A stretch of DNA of 64,000 nucleotides from Rhizobiaceae bacterium (GTDB lineage Bacteria > Pseudomonadota > Alphaproteobacteria > Rhizobiales > Rhizobiaceae), in assembly GCA_017644105.1 (NCBI GenBank), contig JAEPMD010000010.1:54149-118148 (forward strand), in the 5' to 3' direction. Shown here in pieces: positions 1 to 9,959 of the stretch; within the stretch, counting starts at the first letter, position 1; each line of letters opens with the position of its first letter. The translations under genes were made by a program, and so were the position numbers. The notes beneath the pieces are model-generated. The model saw nothing but the letters and a program-made list of their open reading frames with translations. It was not told the DNA's origin and did not search any database.

Positions 1-667
1 AAAACGCCGTTAGCGCAGCGAAGAAGGACGCCATGGACGAGAAATATAGCACTACTGTCGGTGATTTTTCGGTTTTCACCAAAGCGCGCACAAAGATTGT
101 CGCCATGGCGGCAAACATTGTCGAGAGCACAATCGCGACAACACCATAAAGTTCATCCTGGCTTGTCGCACCATCTAACAGTGTGATGCGTGGCCATGAG
201 ATGATCAGCACACCGCTCAACCCAACGGCAACCGCCGCCCAACGATAAAAGCGAACTTTCTCGTGCAACAGAATTGCGGCAAAGACAACGGCAAATAATG
301 GTGTTGCGTGACGCAAGGCAATCACATCTGGCAAAGGCAGCTTTGTTAGACCATAAAAGCCAAGCCCCATACCGCAACATCCAACAATTGAGCGCCCCAA
401 ATGCCCCAATGGACGTTTGGTATGAAAGGCTTCCTTGAGCTGATGCCGATAGGCGAGATAGGCAAAAACAGGCACCATGGCAAAGAACGCCCTGAAGAAA
501 ATGATCTGACCAACGGGCACGCCGTCACCGACCAATTTGATCATGGCTGACATTGAGACCAGAAACAAAACCGATGTCACCTTTAGACCAATGCCGACAA
601 GTGCTGCCTGGCGGCCATCACTATCGATATCGCTTTTAGGTTGATCGCTTATTTCTTTGGATGACAC
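1..667 (-). CDS. DMT superfamily (EamA) transporter, 3' part outside window
   Basis: The minus strand is open from a GTG at 667 to the window edge (222 codons, no stop reached). An in-frame TGA lies two codons before the GTG, so the start cannot be further upstream. The translation is rich in membrane helices; stretches such as LVSMSAMIKLVGDGVPVGQI, FFRAFFAMVPVFAYLAY and LPLPDVIALRHATPLF are typical of the first EamA repeat, where a helix-turn follows an 'F-R' motif. A second repeat begins near residue 165 and is cut by the edge. Family members export metabolites or drugs across the inner membrane; the substrate cannot be read from sequence. It is divergent from pepN across a 267-bp gap. Not a shadow: it has no ATG near its 5' end, which makes it easy to miss. 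Confidence 0.88.
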   Translation of the reverse strand, partial: MSSKEISDQPKSDIDSDGRQAALVGIGLKVTSVLFLVSMSAMIKLVGDGVPVGQIIFFRAFFAMVPVFAYLAYRHQLKEAFHTKRPLGHLGRSIVGCCGMGLGFYGLTKLPLPDVIALRHATPLFAVVFAAILLHEKVRFYRWAAVAVGLSGVLIISWPRITLLDGATSQDELYGVVAIVLSTMFAAMATIFVRALVKTEKSPTVVLYFSSMASFFAALTAF

Positions 668-783
668 GACTCACATCTCACTTTCAGAGCACCTTCATAC
701 ATCAAAAATGAACTAAGGTCTCATTCATAAGACTGATCGATTGAACGATAAATGTGATCAGTTCCTTACCAAACCGCCCAAAA

Positions 784-810
784 GGCTTGATATTTGAATA
801 AAATCAAGCC
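784..810. promoter_or_regulatory. Inverted repeat in the DMT/pepN divergent intergenic region
   Basis: The gap 668-934 separates divergent genes and must hold both promoters. Inside it, GGCTTGAT (784-791) and ATCAAGCC (803-810) form an 8-bp inverted repeat with an 11-base AT-rich loop. No T-run follows on either strand, so an operator is likelier than a terminator. Nothing else could be recognised in this gap. Confidence 0.35.
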
Positions 811-934
811 TCAATACAGCCCGAAACCCTAGGTTTTGGACGAAATGATAACGGTTCATTAGCTCTCTCGTGCCAGAAAGGTTCGGAGATTTAAAAAGAA
901 TCGATTAAAAAAGACACCGAATTGGGACATTGGC

Positions 935-3577
935 ATGCGAAGCAACACGGGACAGGTTTTCCATCTATCAGAGTATCAACCTACTGATTTCGTTTTAGAA
1001 AGAACAGATCTCACCTTCGAGCTTCACCCCACAGAAACCAAACTTATCGCAAGGACCTTGATGCATCGCCGCGAAGGGGTTTCCATTGATGCGCCACTGG
1101 TGCTAGCAGGCGATGAATTGAATTTAGAATCAGTTCAAATCGACTCAGTAGATGTTGTTGATGCTGATCGTGATGTGTCTCCCGATGAGCTGACTATTCG
1201 CAATTTGCCAGAAAGCGTTGCATTTGAGGTCACAGTCACAACAATTTTATCCCCAGAAACCAATACGAAGCTGATGGGACTTTATCGCACCAATGGTGTT
1301 TACTGCACACAATGTGAATCTGAAGGCTTTCGCCGGATGACATATTTCTACGATCGCCCTGATGCGATGTGCGTCTACACCGTGACCATCATTGCTGACA
1401 AAGAAGACACACCGGTCTTGCTTTCCAATGGCAATTTCTTAGGTGTTGGCGGCTATGATGAAGGTCGTCATTTTGCCGCTTGGTATGACCCGCATCCAAA
1501 ACCATCATATCTCTTCGCCCTTGTTGGCGGTGATCTAGGTGTCATTGAAGACAAATTCACCACAATGTCTGGCAAAGATGTTGTTTTGAAAATCTTTGTC
1601 GAGCATGGCAAGGAATCTCGAGCATCATACGCGATGGATGCGCTTAAGCGCTCGATGAAATGGGATGAAGAGAAATTTGGTCGCGAATATGATCTTGATA
1701 TCTTCCAAATTGTCGCCGTGTCAGATTTCAATATGGGCGCGATGGAAAATAAAGGGCTGAACGTCTTTAACGATAAATATGTTCTGGCTGACCCTGAAAC
1801 AGCAACAGATGCCGACTACGCCAATATCGAACGCATCATTGCGCATGAATATTTCCACAATTGGACAGGCAATCGCATTACCTGTCGTGATTGGTTCCAA
1901 CTTTGCCTCAAAGAAGGCCTAACGGTTTACCGCGATCACGAATTTTCAGCCGATGAACGCTCTCGTTCTGTTATTCGCATCGATGAAATTCGCACACTTA
2001 AATTGATCCAGTTCCCAGAAGATGCAGGCCCTTTAGCGCATCCTGTGCGTCCTGATACCTATAAAGAAATCAACAATTTCTACACCGCAACCGTTTACGA
2101 AAAAGGGTCTGAAGTCTGCCGCATGATCCGCACGATCTTGGGTGCTGAAGATTTCCGCAAAGGCATGGATCTATATTTCCAGCGCCATGATGGTGATGCA
2201 GCAACAATCGAAGATTTTGTTGCATGTTTTGCTGAAGTTAGCGGCCGCGATTTCAGCCAATTCAGTCTTTGGTATGATCAGGCAGGCACACCAAGCGTAA
2301 CTGTTTCCACATCATGGGATGAAAGCTCTTCAAGCTTTAAGGTAGAGCTAGAGCAAGCTTTAGCGCCAACACCAGGCCAGAGCAAAAAAGAAGTGATGCA
2401 TATCCCGCTATATTATGCGCTGATTGGTGAAGATGGTGAGAACTACGACATCGCCCCAGAAGGAAGTGATGACAGCGAAGTTCTGCATCTCACCAAACGC
2501 AAACAGACATTTGAATTTAAAGGTCTTAAATCTCGCCCAGTTTTATCGATCAATCGCGGTCTATCTGCGCCGATAAATGTCTATATGGAACAAAGCAATG
2601 AAGACTTAGCCCATATCGCCCGTAACGACACAGATGGTGTTGCGCAATGGCAAGCATTGCAGGATCTGGCGACACGTGTTTTGATTGACGGCACAAAAGC
2701 TGTTCAAGATGGCGGTGCAGCATCCGCTGATGATCAGTTGATCGACGCTTATAAAGCAATCGCTGGCAATGCTGATCTTGAGCCGGCATTTAAAGCGCAA
2801 GCTCTGATGTTGCCAAGTGAAGCTGATATCGCTCGCGAAATTGGCAAAAATATTGATCCAGATGCGATTGAAACTGCGATTTCAACCGTCAAGGATGCGA
2901 TCGCTGCAGCATTGGCCGATATTTGTGAGACCTTCATTGCCGATATGAAAACAGATGGCGAATTTGATCCTGGCGCAGAACCTGCTGGTAAACGCGCTCT
3001 ATCCTCTGTTGCGCTATCTTACTTATCGCGCAGTGATGGCAATGCATCGCGCGCAGCTGAGGCTTATAAAGCTGCAAATAACATGACGGAGCAAAGCTCG
3101 GCTTTGCAAATCCTGACGAGCCAATATCCTGATGCGTCGGAGACGGAAGATGCTTTGCAGGATTTCAAGTCGAAATTTACTGACAATCCGCTTGTGATGG
3201 ATAAGTGGTTGGCCCTTCAAGCAAAGATGCCTGGGGACAGCGCATTGGCAAAAGTTAAGGCTCTGCTCGAAGACGATGCTTATGACGCGAGTAATCCGAA
3301 CCGCATTCGCTCATTGATCGGAACCTTTGCAGGCGGCAATGCAACAGGCTTTAATCGAACTGATGGCAAAGGTTATGATTTGCTAGCTGATCAGATTTTG
3401 GCAATTGATCCGAAAAACCCGCAAGTCGCAGCACGCCTTTTAACAACCATGCGGTCATGGCGAAATCTGGAGCCTGTTCGACAAGCTGCGGCAAAAGCTG
3501 CATTGGAAAAAATCTCGTCCAATGACAAGTTGTCGACCGATATATCTGATATTGTTGAAAGAACACTTGCGGAATAA
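935..3577 (+). CDS. pepN: Aminopeptidase N (M1 family zinc metallopeptidase)
   Basis: An 880-residue protein of the usual length for bacterial M1 alanyl aminopeptidase, which removes N-terminal residues from peptides in the cytoplasm. The substrate-anchoring motif GAMEN is at residues 268-272 and the zinc site HEYFH at 304-308, with the third ligand Glu327 in LKEGLTVYRDHEF, 18 residues after the second His as the family requires. The remainder matches the Ig-like and helical C-terminal domains of the E. coli-type enzyme (DUF3458 region). No signal peptide is present. The ATG at 935 begins just before the conserved N-terminal beta domain. The gene stands alone between divergent and downstream promoters and is followed by a small hairpin. 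Confidence 0.97.
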   Translation: MRSNTGQVFHLSEYQPTDFVLERTDLTFELHPTETKLIARTLMHRREGVSIDAPLVLAGDELNLESVQIDSVDVVDADRDVSPDELTIRNLPESVAFEVTVTTILSPETNTKLMGLYRTNGVYCTQCESEGFRRMTYFYDRPDAMCVYTVTIIADKEDTPVLLSNGNFLGVGGYDEGRHFAAWYDPHPKPSYLFALVGGDLGVIEDKFTTMSGKDVVLKIFVEHGKESRASYAMDALKRSMKWDEEKFGREYDLDIFQIVAVSDFNMGAMENKGLNVFNDKYVLADPETATDADYANIERIIAHEYFHNWTGNRITCRDWFQLCLKEGLTVYRDHEFSADERSRSVIRIDEIRTLKLIQFPEDAGPLAHPVRPDTYKEINNFYTATVYEKGSEVCRMIRTILGAEDFRKGMDLYFQRHDGDAATIEDFVACFAEVSGRDFSQFSLWYDQAGTPSVTVSTSWDESSSSFKVELEQALAPTPGQSKKEVMHIPLYYALIGEDGENYDIAPEGSDDSEVLHLTKRKQTFEFKGLKSRPVLSINRGLSAPINVYMEQSNEDLAHIARNDTDGVAQWQALQDLATRVLIDGTKAVQDGGAASADDQLIDAYKAIAGNADLEPAFKAQALMLPSEADIAREIGKNIDPDAIETAISTVKDAIAAALADICETFIADMKTDGEFDPGAEPAGKRALSSVALSYLSRSDGNASRAAEAYKAANNMTEQSSALQILTSQYPDASETEDALQDFKSKFTDNPLVMDKWLALQAKMPGDSALAKVKALLEDDAYDASNPNRIRSLIGTFAGGNATGFNRTDGKGYDLLADQILAIDPKNPQVAARLLTTMRSWRNLEPVRQAAAKAALEKISSNDKLSTDISDIVERTLAE

Positions 3578-3582
3578 CGCAA

Positions 3583-3615
3583 ATCAGTTTCGCGTAAACT
3601 GATACTTTTCATTTA
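3583..3615 (+). terminator. Probable pepN terminator
   Basis: ATCAGTTT (3583-3590) and AAACTGAT (3596-3603) pair across a five-base loop and are followed by ACTTTTCATTT. The stem is AT-rich and the T-run is interrupted, so it is only moderately convincing. It begins 6 bases after the pepN stop. Confidence 0.5.
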
Positions 3616-3830
3616 TAAAACTAACAAAAAATTGTGACACTCTCGTTGTGCCGCATTTTTTTTGATCATTTAATTAAATTCTTAATAAAAAATTTACGAG
3701 TCATAACAGAAGGTTAACGCCAAACTTTGCCGAAGGGTGGCATGTGCCACTAGACACGAGGAATCTGCTCTGATTCATTAGGGTAGATTCGGGTGTTAGG
3801 GATGTCCGGATCACACGGGGATTTTAACAT

Positions 3831-6245
3831 ATGGTGAATGTGAATAGCATTCGTGCGGCTAATGACGCGCGTTTGAAAATGGAATCCGTTGCCAAACAAT
3901 TTGATGAACGTGAGCTGGCGGGCCACGCGAAATTGTTTGCAAAACCAAGGTACCGGCGGCTGGAAAATGCTGAACCGGTTTTAAAACGCTCAATTCCTAT
4001 CCTTATCCTTACATTTCTGCTCTTTGTCGCGCTGGCGCGATGTATCACCGTCTATGAGCATTATGAACGCTACTCTGCGACTGCCCAGCAAGCCACGCAA
4101 CTCACTTTGACAGCCATCTCCTCTGTCATTGGTGTGAATCCTGAACCAACATTAAATGCTAATCGGCTAGAAACTGAAGCGCAAATTGGTCTCGTTTTGG
4201 ATCAATTTGCAATTGATCAGGGCCGAATTGTTGCGATTGCAAACGCAAAAGGCCGCATATTTGCAAGTTCGAATATCGGAAGTGGTTTTGTTGGGCTTAA
4301 TCTCTCCACTTTAATTGGCGAAGGTTCGGCCATTCAGATTTTCGGCAAACGTGCTGGTGTTCAACCGGTCACGCTTGGCGAAAACGCGTCAACGCATGCG
4401 GGTCGGGATATGTATGCAGCGCTCGCCCATATCGATGACAAAGTAGGGTCAATTCTGGTGCTTTCCCCGCAATCACCTGATTTACTCTCTTGGTTCCGTA
4501 AGACAATATCACTTAATGTGACGCTGTTTATCGCAACTGCAGCTATCTTGATCATGATCTTATATGCCTATTTCTTGCAAGTGGGTTATACTAAGGATGC
4601 GACTGATATTTATACAGAATCTCAAAGACGCGTCGACATGGCGCTCTCACGCGGCCGTTGCGGATTGTGGGAATGGGACATGGCGCATAGTCGGCTCTTT
4701 TGGTCGAGTTCCATGTACGAAATGTTGGGTCTACCCGCCAAAGACAGTGTGCTCAGCTTTGAGGAAGCAGCAAAACTTATGCATCCCGATGACGGGAATA
4801 TTTATGTTTTAGCGCGTCTCGCTGCCCGTGGTGAGATCCGAGAGATCGACCATGAGTTTCGCATGCGTCACGCTAATGGTGACTATGTCTGGTTACGAGC
4901 TCGTGCTCAGCTGATTGATCGCACAAGTTCTGGCAGATATCTTGTTGGTATTGCCATGGATGTGAGTGAACAACATCGTCTGCAGAAGCGAAAAGCTGAA
5001 GCTGATCAACGCTTGTTTGACGCGATTGAATCAACCCGTGAGGCCTTTGTCTTATGGGACAAGCAAGATGGCTTGGTGATTTGGAATGACTATTTCCAAA
5101 AAGTGCACAACCTCCCCGATGATGTGCTTCAAGCCGGCATGCACCGTGATAAAGTGATGGCCGCAGCCAAACGCCCAATTGTCGATCGCATCATCCCCGC
5201 GATCAGCCCCAATGGTTACACAAAGGCGTTCGAGATTAAACTTGCTGATGGCAGCTGGCTACAAATCAGTGAACGCCGTACCAAAGATGGCGGCTTGGTA
5301 TCCGTTGGCACAGATATTACTGCGCTTAAGCTCAACCAAGATCGCCTACGCGATTCAGAAAAACGATTGATGGCCACAATTGGCGATTTATCCAAATCGC
5401 AAAAAGCGCTTGAAGATAAGGCTGAGCAGCTCAGTAAACTCAACATAGATTATCAACTTGAGAAAGAACGTGCACAAGCGGCGAATAAATCTAAGTCTGA
5501 ATTCCTCGCCAATATGTCCCATGAGCTTCGCACACCGCTTAACGCTGTGATTGGTTTTTCTGAGATCATAAAAAATCGCATGTTCGGGCCGTTGGGCTCT
5601 GAAAAATATGAGGAATATAACAACGATATTCACTCAAGCGGCAAGCACTTGCTCGGTTTAATTAATGATATTTTGGACATGTCTAAAATTGAAGCAGGTC
5701 AGATGAAAATTGAGCGGGAAGACATCACCTTTGATCCGATCATTGATGAAGCTGTTCGCTTGATCGCTACTCAGGCTGAGAAAAAATCTATCGAAGTTAA
5801 TGCGCAGATTGAGAAGGATCTTCAGCTACTTGCCGATCGTCGAGCGATGAAACAAGTCATGCTCAATCTACTCTCAAATGCGGTGAAATTCACCGATGAT
5901 GACGGGATGATTTTTGTCAGAGCCAGACAAGTTGGTGATGCCATCACCGTATCTGTACGTGATACAGGCATAGGCATTCCACGCGCAGCACTTGCAAAAA
6001 TCGGGCAGCCCTTTGAACAGGTTCAAAACCAATTTTCAAAAAGTAAAGATGGCTCTGGGCTTGGCTTAGCGATTTCGCGCTCTTTAACAAAATTGCATGG
6101 TGGTGCCATGCGCATAAGCTCGGAAGAACATATCGGCACAATTGTTTCCATTCGTGTGCCCGTTGCCGCACTATTAGATGATTGTGAAGACGAAGCGATT
6201 ATTGAAGACACACAAACCGTTTCAGAAATTCACGCTGCGGAGTAA
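3831..6245 (+). CDS. Membrane PAS-domain sensor histidine kinase, PleC-like
   Basis: An 804-residue kinase. Two membrane helices (about 54-74 and 229-250) bracket a periplasmic domain of about 150 residues. Two PAS-type domains follow (about 265-385, with the PAC-like VGIAMDVSEQ, and about 395-500, ending in SVGTDITALK), then a coiled linker, the HisKA dimerisation helix with phospho-acceptor His564 in MSHELRTPLN, and a HATPase_c domain with the N box around Asn683, G1 box DTGIGIP (711-717) and G2 box GSGLGL (741-746). The HisKA sequence resembles the PleC/DivJ/PdhS group that controls DivK and cell-cycle polarity in alphaproteobacteria. From memory, a PleC-like kinase lies near pepN and glnE in Rhizobium relatives, which supports the guess; PleC identity remains unproven. 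There is no receiver domain. A GGGG ribosome site lies about ten bases before the ATG. Confidence 0.85.
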   Translation: MVNVNSIRAANDARLKMESVAKQFDERELAGHAKLFAKPRYRRLENAEPVLKRSIPILILTFLLFVALARCITVYEHYERYSATAQQATQLTLTAISSVIGVNPEPTLNANRLETEAQIGLVLDQFAIDQGRIVAIANAKGRIFASSNIGSGFVGLNLSTLIGEGSAIQIFGKRAGVQPVTLGENASTHAGRDMYAALAHIDDKVGSILVLSPQSPDLLSWFRKTISLNVTLFIATAAILIMILYAYFLQVGYTKDATDIYTESQRRVDMALSRGRCGLWEWDMAHSRLFWSSSMYEMLGLPAKDSVLSFEEAAKLMHPDDGNIYVLARLAARGEIREIDHEFRMRHANGDYVWLRARAQLIDRTSSGRYLVGIAMDVSEQHRLQKRKAEADQRLFDAIESTREAFVLWDKQDGLVIWNDYFQKVHNLPDDVLQAGMHRDKVMAAAKRPIVDRIIPAISPNGYTKAFEIKLADGSWLQISERRTKDGGLVSVGTDITALKLNQDRLRDSEKRLMATIGDLSKSQKALEDKAEQLSKLNIDYQLEKERAQAANKSKSEFLANMSHELRTPLNAVIGFSEIIKNRMFGPLGSEKYEEYNNDIHSSGKHLLGLINDILDMSKIEAGQMKIEREDITFDPIIDEAVRLIATQAEKKSIEVNAQIEKDLQLLADRRAMKQVMLNLLSNAVKFTDDDGMIFVRARQVGDAITVSVRDTGIGIPRAALAKIGQPFEQVQNQFSKSKDGSGLGLAISRSLTKLHGGAMRISSEEHIGTIVSIRVPVAALLDDCEDEAIIEDTQTVSEIHAAE

Positions 6246-6309
6246 GCATTACCAAATTTGAGTAGACGTCGATTAAGCATTGCATTAGAAACGCCTCCCA
6301 AGACTTTAA

Positions 6310-6343
6310 ACGCCCCCATGATAAAAATGGGGGCGTCTTTTTT
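6310..6343 (+). terminator. Intrinsic terminator of the PleC-like kinase gene
   Basis: ACGCCCCCAT (6310-6319) pairs perfectly with ATGGGGGCGT (6327-6336) over a seven-base loop and is followed by C and a run of seven T. It is a textbook plus-strand terminator. It also lies between convergent genes, just past the stop of the EF-hand gene on the other strand. Confidence 0.93.
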
Positions 6344-6357
6344 TGAATTTGGATTGC

Positions 6358-6819
6358 TTAGCGACGAAACCCTTTGCGCTTGCCACGCATTTTGCGGATT
6401 TCTTCTTCAGACAACGAACCATCTGAATTCAGATCGAGAACCGCAAATTGTTTATCCATGCGATCCTTGAGCTCTGCAACCGTTACAGAGCCATCACCGT
6501 TCACATCAAGACGCTTCATCATCGCCTCTTCACGGCGGCGTTTGCGCTCAGCTTCCATGGCCGCAGCAATTTCCTCTGTGGTCAAAACACCATCACCATC
6601 TTTGTCAGCGGCAATCATCTTACCCAAACCAACAGCGGCAAATTCTTCCGGAGAAATTGAACCTGATGCATCAGTGTCAATTCGCTCGATATTCATGCCT
6701 CGTTTTCCTTTACCTTTGCGTTTTTTATCATCTGCAAAAGCTGAACCAGTTGTTGCCAGCCCAACACCGATCATCGTCAATGTTGTGACTGAAACTAGCG
6801 TCAATTTTTTCATACTCAT
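6358..6819 (-). CDS. Secreted EF-hand (calmodulin-like) protein
   Basis: The ORF can be extended to 6948, but the ATG at 6819 is preceded at six bases by AGGAG and starts a clear Sec signal peptide, MSMKKLTLVSVTTL to about Ala29 in TGSAFA-DD, so this start is chosen (153 residues). The mature part starts with a Lys/Arg-rich stretch and carries four Ca2+-binding loops: DTDASGSISPEE, DKDGDGVLTTEE, DVNGDGSVTVAE and DLNSDGSLSEEE, each with the Asp-x-Asp/Asn-x-x/Asp-Gly and terminal Glu pattern. Such periplasmic EF-hand proteins are widespread in alphaproteobacteria and are presumed calcium buffers or sensors; the partner is unknown. The C-terminus is basic (MRGKRKGFRR). It lies downstream of glnE on the same strand with a separate ribosome site. 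Confidence 0.9.
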   Translation of the reverse strand: MSMKKLTLVSVTTLTMIGVGLATTGSAFADDKKRKGKGKRGMNIERIDTDASGSISPEEFAAVGLGKMIAADKDGDGVLTTEEIAAAMEAERKRRREEAMMKRLDVNGDGSVTVAELKDRMDKQFAVLDLNSDGSLSEEEIRKMRGKRKGFRR

Positions 6820-6952
6820 TTTATGCTCCTTTTCGCATATGGTCGTCGCCCCACATTGCGTGAAGTGGCAAATTGAGCGAACATATCCGCCAAACCTGCC
6901 TATGGTATGATCGAACCAGCCCCCAACAAACATGTTGTGGCCGATCATGCTA

Positions 6953-6977
6953 TGCGCCTTCTTTTAAGGAAGGCGCA
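6953..6977 (-). terminator. Hairpin spanning the glnE stop codon
   Basis: TGCGCCTTC (6953-6961) and GAAGGCGCA (6969-6977) form a perfect 9-bp stem with a seven-base loop in which the glnE TAA lies. No T-run follows on the minus strand, so it may be an RNA-end stabiliser or a weak terminator rather than a full intrinsic terminator. Confidence 0.4.
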
Positions 6978-9915
6978 CAACCTCGTTAAATATCGTGCGT
7001 ATCCGTTTTGAAGTTGTCTCAATCTCGGTTTGCAAGATATTCATATCCGGTAAGTTGACACTTCGCAGGATCACATCCTGAAACCCGCTAGGTGCCTCTT
7101 CCAATTCAAATTCACCCTCGATACAAAGCTTGATCATCTGCGAAAGTTCCGTCCAAAGTTTGAGCGCAGATGACAATTCATCGCTTTGTTCGACGCCCAG
7201 TTGCGGCACAGCTAATACTTCCAAAAGATGCGATGTGCTGGTCTCGTGGATTAAAGGTTCCCAACCATTGGCGCGCTCACGCAGGGATAAATACTGCACG
7301 ACAAATTCAATATCGACGAGCCCGCCCGGGATCAGTTTGAAATCCCACATATTTTGCGGTGGCTTTTCCTGATCAATGAGTTTACGCATTTTGGTGACTT
7401 CTTTCACCAAATTGGCATGATCACGCTCTGCAGCCAGAACTGCCCGGATCTCCGAATGCACCTTATCCATCAAGTCTGCATCACCTGCCACACAGCGCGC
7501 ACGCGAAAGTGCCATATGTTCCCACACCCATGCTTCTTCGCGCTGGTATTTAGAGAATGCTTTGATCGAGGTCGCCACTGGGCCTTTATTCCCAGATGGG
7601 CGTAACCTTAAATCAACTTCGTATAAAACCCCTTCTGATGTTGGCGCGGAGAGCGCCGCGATCAGCCTTTGTGTCAGCCGCGCATAATAGCGAACAGGAT
7701 CCAGCGCACGTTGCCCTTCGCTCACATCAGATTCCATGACATCTTGATCGTGATCATAAATCAAGATCACATCGACATCAGAACCTGCTGTCATTTCTCT
7801 TGAGGCGAGTTTACCCATGCCCAAAACTGCAACTTTGCCACCGGGAATGGTGCCGTGCTTGCTGGCAACCTCGTCTTCAACAGCGCGCAACGCCTGACAG
7901 ATCATAAGATCGGCGAGATCGGACAATGCCACTGCTGCTCTTGTTCCGGTGATTGCGCCAGTGAGCAATCTGACACCAATGAGAAACTTTTGCTCGGCGT
8001 TGAAAATACGCAAGCGATCCAGCACGATTTCATAATAATCAGCGCCTTCAAGAAATAGATCTAGACGCGTTTCCAAATAATGGCGCGTGGGCAATTCTGA
8101 CAAAGCTGCGGGATCGAGCATACCATCAAAAATATGAGGACGATGGGCGATGATATCAGCTAAGCGCGGCGCACACGTCATGATCGTTTGCAACATCGAT
8201 AAGAGGCTTGGATTATTGTTCAAAAGCGAAAAGAGCTGAATGCCGGCAGGTAATCCCGATAAGAAAGCATCGAATTTAAGTAATGCCTCATCAGGCTCTT
8301 TGGCATCGCCAAAGCTACGCAACAATTGCGGCCCAAGCTCGGTCAAACGCTCCCGCGCCTTCTCACTTTGCGTCGCGCGATATCTTCCCCGATGCCAATT
8401 TCGGACAATTCGGATAATGTCAGATGGACGTTTATAACCAAAAGTTTGCAATGTTTTTAAGGTATCTGGATCATCATCTTCGCTGGTAAAAGACAAATTC
8501 CCGGCTTCATCACTGAGCCCGACTTCTTTTTCAAACAGATCCGCATAGCCGGTTTCGACAGCGCCGAGATGTTCCAGGAGATTTTTGCCAAATGACTTGC
8601 TGGTCTTATCCCCCATCATCAAAGCAATCGCCTTGAGCTCGTCTTTGTCCTCCGGCAATTCGTGCAACTGCTGATCGGCAACCATTTGGATACGATGTTC
8701 CAGATCTCGCAAATACCAATAGCTTTTTAAAAGACTATCGGCTGTGGCCTTGTCCAACCAATGTGCTTCAACGAGTTTTTCCATCGCCTCATCTGTGCGG
8801 CAAACGCGCAGGTCTGGGTTTCTACCACCCGCGATGAGTTGTTGCGTTTGAACGAAGAACTCAATTTCGCGAATACCGCCGCGACCCAATTTGACATTGT
8901 GACCTTCAACCGAGATATCACCTAACCCACGATGGGCGTGGATCTGGCGCTTGATCGAATGAATATCCGCAATGGCGGCAAAATCGAGATATTTGCGGAA
9001 TATAAAAGGCTGCAACTCACTAAGAAAACGTCTGCCTGCCTCAAGATCACCCGCCACAGGTTGGGCTTTGATATAAGCAGCGCGTTCCCAGTTTTGACCG
9101 CGACTTTCATAGTAGTGCATCGCCGCTTCAATCGGGAATGCCAATGGCGTAGATCCTGGATCAGGGCGCAGGCGCAGATCTGTTCGGAAGACATAACCAT
9201 CACGCGTATAATGCTGCATGATATGAATAAGCCGGCGCGCCATTTTTGCAAAGACATCTGTCGCCTCGCCGCGATCTTCGACGATACCGGCATCCGCTTC
9301 AAAAAACACAACAATATCGATATCGGAGGAGTAGTTTAATTCTCCCGCCCCCAGCTTGCCCATGCCAAGCACAATCAGACCGCTATCTTTGCTCGGTTCA
9401 GTCACGTCCTTTAAGACGAGCTTGCCGCGGTCATGCGCTTCGTAAAGCAAATGATCGATTGCCGCTGACAGTGTTGCAGACGCAAGGTCACTCAAATATT
9501 GCGTTGTGTCTTTGGCAGTCGTGATTTGGGCCAGATCATAGAGGGCAAGCGACAAAGCAGCCTGTTTTTTGGCCTGACGCAATTCGCACATCAAATCCGC
9601 TTCAGATACCGGCTGACCATCTTCATCGCGCCAAGCACTTTTCGCCCGCGCCATGATGTCATCCATTTGAGATTTAATATCGCTGTGAAGCGCATAAGCC
9701 AGTAAGTCCGGTTTGGCCGCGACAATACCATATAGAAATGGGCTCAGCGCCAAAGCAGCTGTTAAAAAGGAAAAACATTCACTATCTTTGTCCAATAGAG
9801 ACGCGAGTGCTTCACTTTCGGATACCGCTTCACGTAACATATCGGACACATCTTTGGCCGACTTATTGCTGGGCGCAAGGATCGGCGATCGATCAAGATC
9901 GATTAATTTCATCAA
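6964..9915 (-). CDS. glnE: Bifunctional glutamine synthetase adenylyltransferase/adenylyl-removing enzyme
   Basis: A 983-residue protein matching the two-headed GlnE family. It adenylylates and deadenylylates glutamine synthetase at a conserved tyrosine according to the PII and glutamine signal, so it sets nitrogen assimilation in the cytoplasm. Both nucleotidyltransferase sites are visible: VLGMGKLGAGELNYSSDIDI (about 182-201) in the N-terminal deadenylylase half, and VLGMGKLASREMTAGSDVDV (about 697-716) in the C-terminal adenylylase half. Both keep the G-S/S-D-x-D metal-binding core. GlnD-PII-like linker helices lie between them and at the C-terminus. It starts 44 bases after the upstream histidine kinase gene on the same strand, so it is probably co-transcribed with the two-component pair. 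Confidence 0.97.
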   Translation of the reverse strand: MMKLIDLDRSPILAPSNKSAKDVSDMLREAVSESEALASLLDKDSECFSFLTAALALSPFLYGIVAAKPDLLAYALHSDIKSQMDDIMARAKSAWRDEDGQPVSEADLMCELRQAKKQAALSLALYDLAQITTAKDTTQYLSDLASATLSAAIDHLLYEAHDRGKLVLKDVTEPSKDSGLIVLGMGKLGAGELNYSSDIDIVVFFEADAGIVEDRGEATDVFAKMARRLIHIMQHYTRDGYVFRTDLRLRPDPGSTPLAFPIEAAMHYYESRGQNWERAAYIKAQPVAGDLEAGRRFLSELQPFIFRKYLDFAAIADIHSIKRQIHAHRGLGDISVEGHNVKLGRGGIREIEFFVQTQQLIAGGRNPDLRVCRTDEAMEKLVEAHWLDKATADSLLKSYWYLRDLEHRIQMVADQQLHELPEDKDELKAIALMMGDKTSKSFGKNLLEHLGAVETGYADLFEKEVGLSDEAGNLSFTSEDDDPDTLKTLQTFGYKRPSDIIRIVRNWHRGRYRATQSEKARERLTELGPQLLRSFGDAKEPDEALLKFDAFLSGLPAGIQLFSLLNNNPSLLSMLQTIMTCAPRLADIIAHRPHIFDGMLDPAALSELPTRHYLETRLDLFLEGADYYEIVLDRLRIFNAEQKFLIGVRLLTGAITGTRAAVALSDLADLMICQALRAVEDEVASKHGTIPGGKVAVLGMGKLASREMTAGSDVDVILIYDHDQDVMESDVSEGQRALDPVRYYARLTQRLIAALSAPTSEGVLYEVDLRLRPSGNKGPVATSIKAFSKYQREEAWVWEHMALSRARCVAGDADLMDKVHSEIRAVLAAERDHANLVKEVTKMRKLIDQEKPPQNMWDFKLIPGGLVDIEFVVQYLSLRERANGWEPLIHETSTSHLLEVLAVPQLGVEQSDELSSALKLWTELSQMIKLCIEGEFELEEAPSGFQDVILRSVNLPDMNILQTEIETTSKRIRTIFNEVVRLP

Positions 9916-9959
9916 ATCAGCGATGTCAAATCCCCCTCTCCTATCTCTAAGTCATACCA

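Noticed and set aside
3670..3685. Possible CtrA box (TTAA pair) upstream of the PleC-like kinase
   Set aside because: The two TTAA elements are separated by eight bases (or four for the other pair), not the seven of a CtrA box; the region is simply AT-rich.
6374..6910. 178-codon plus-strand ORF opposite the EF-hand gene
   Set aside because: It is the complement of a strongly supported secreted protein with four Ca2+ loops; Ser/Pro/Ile composition and no ribosome site mark it as a shadow.
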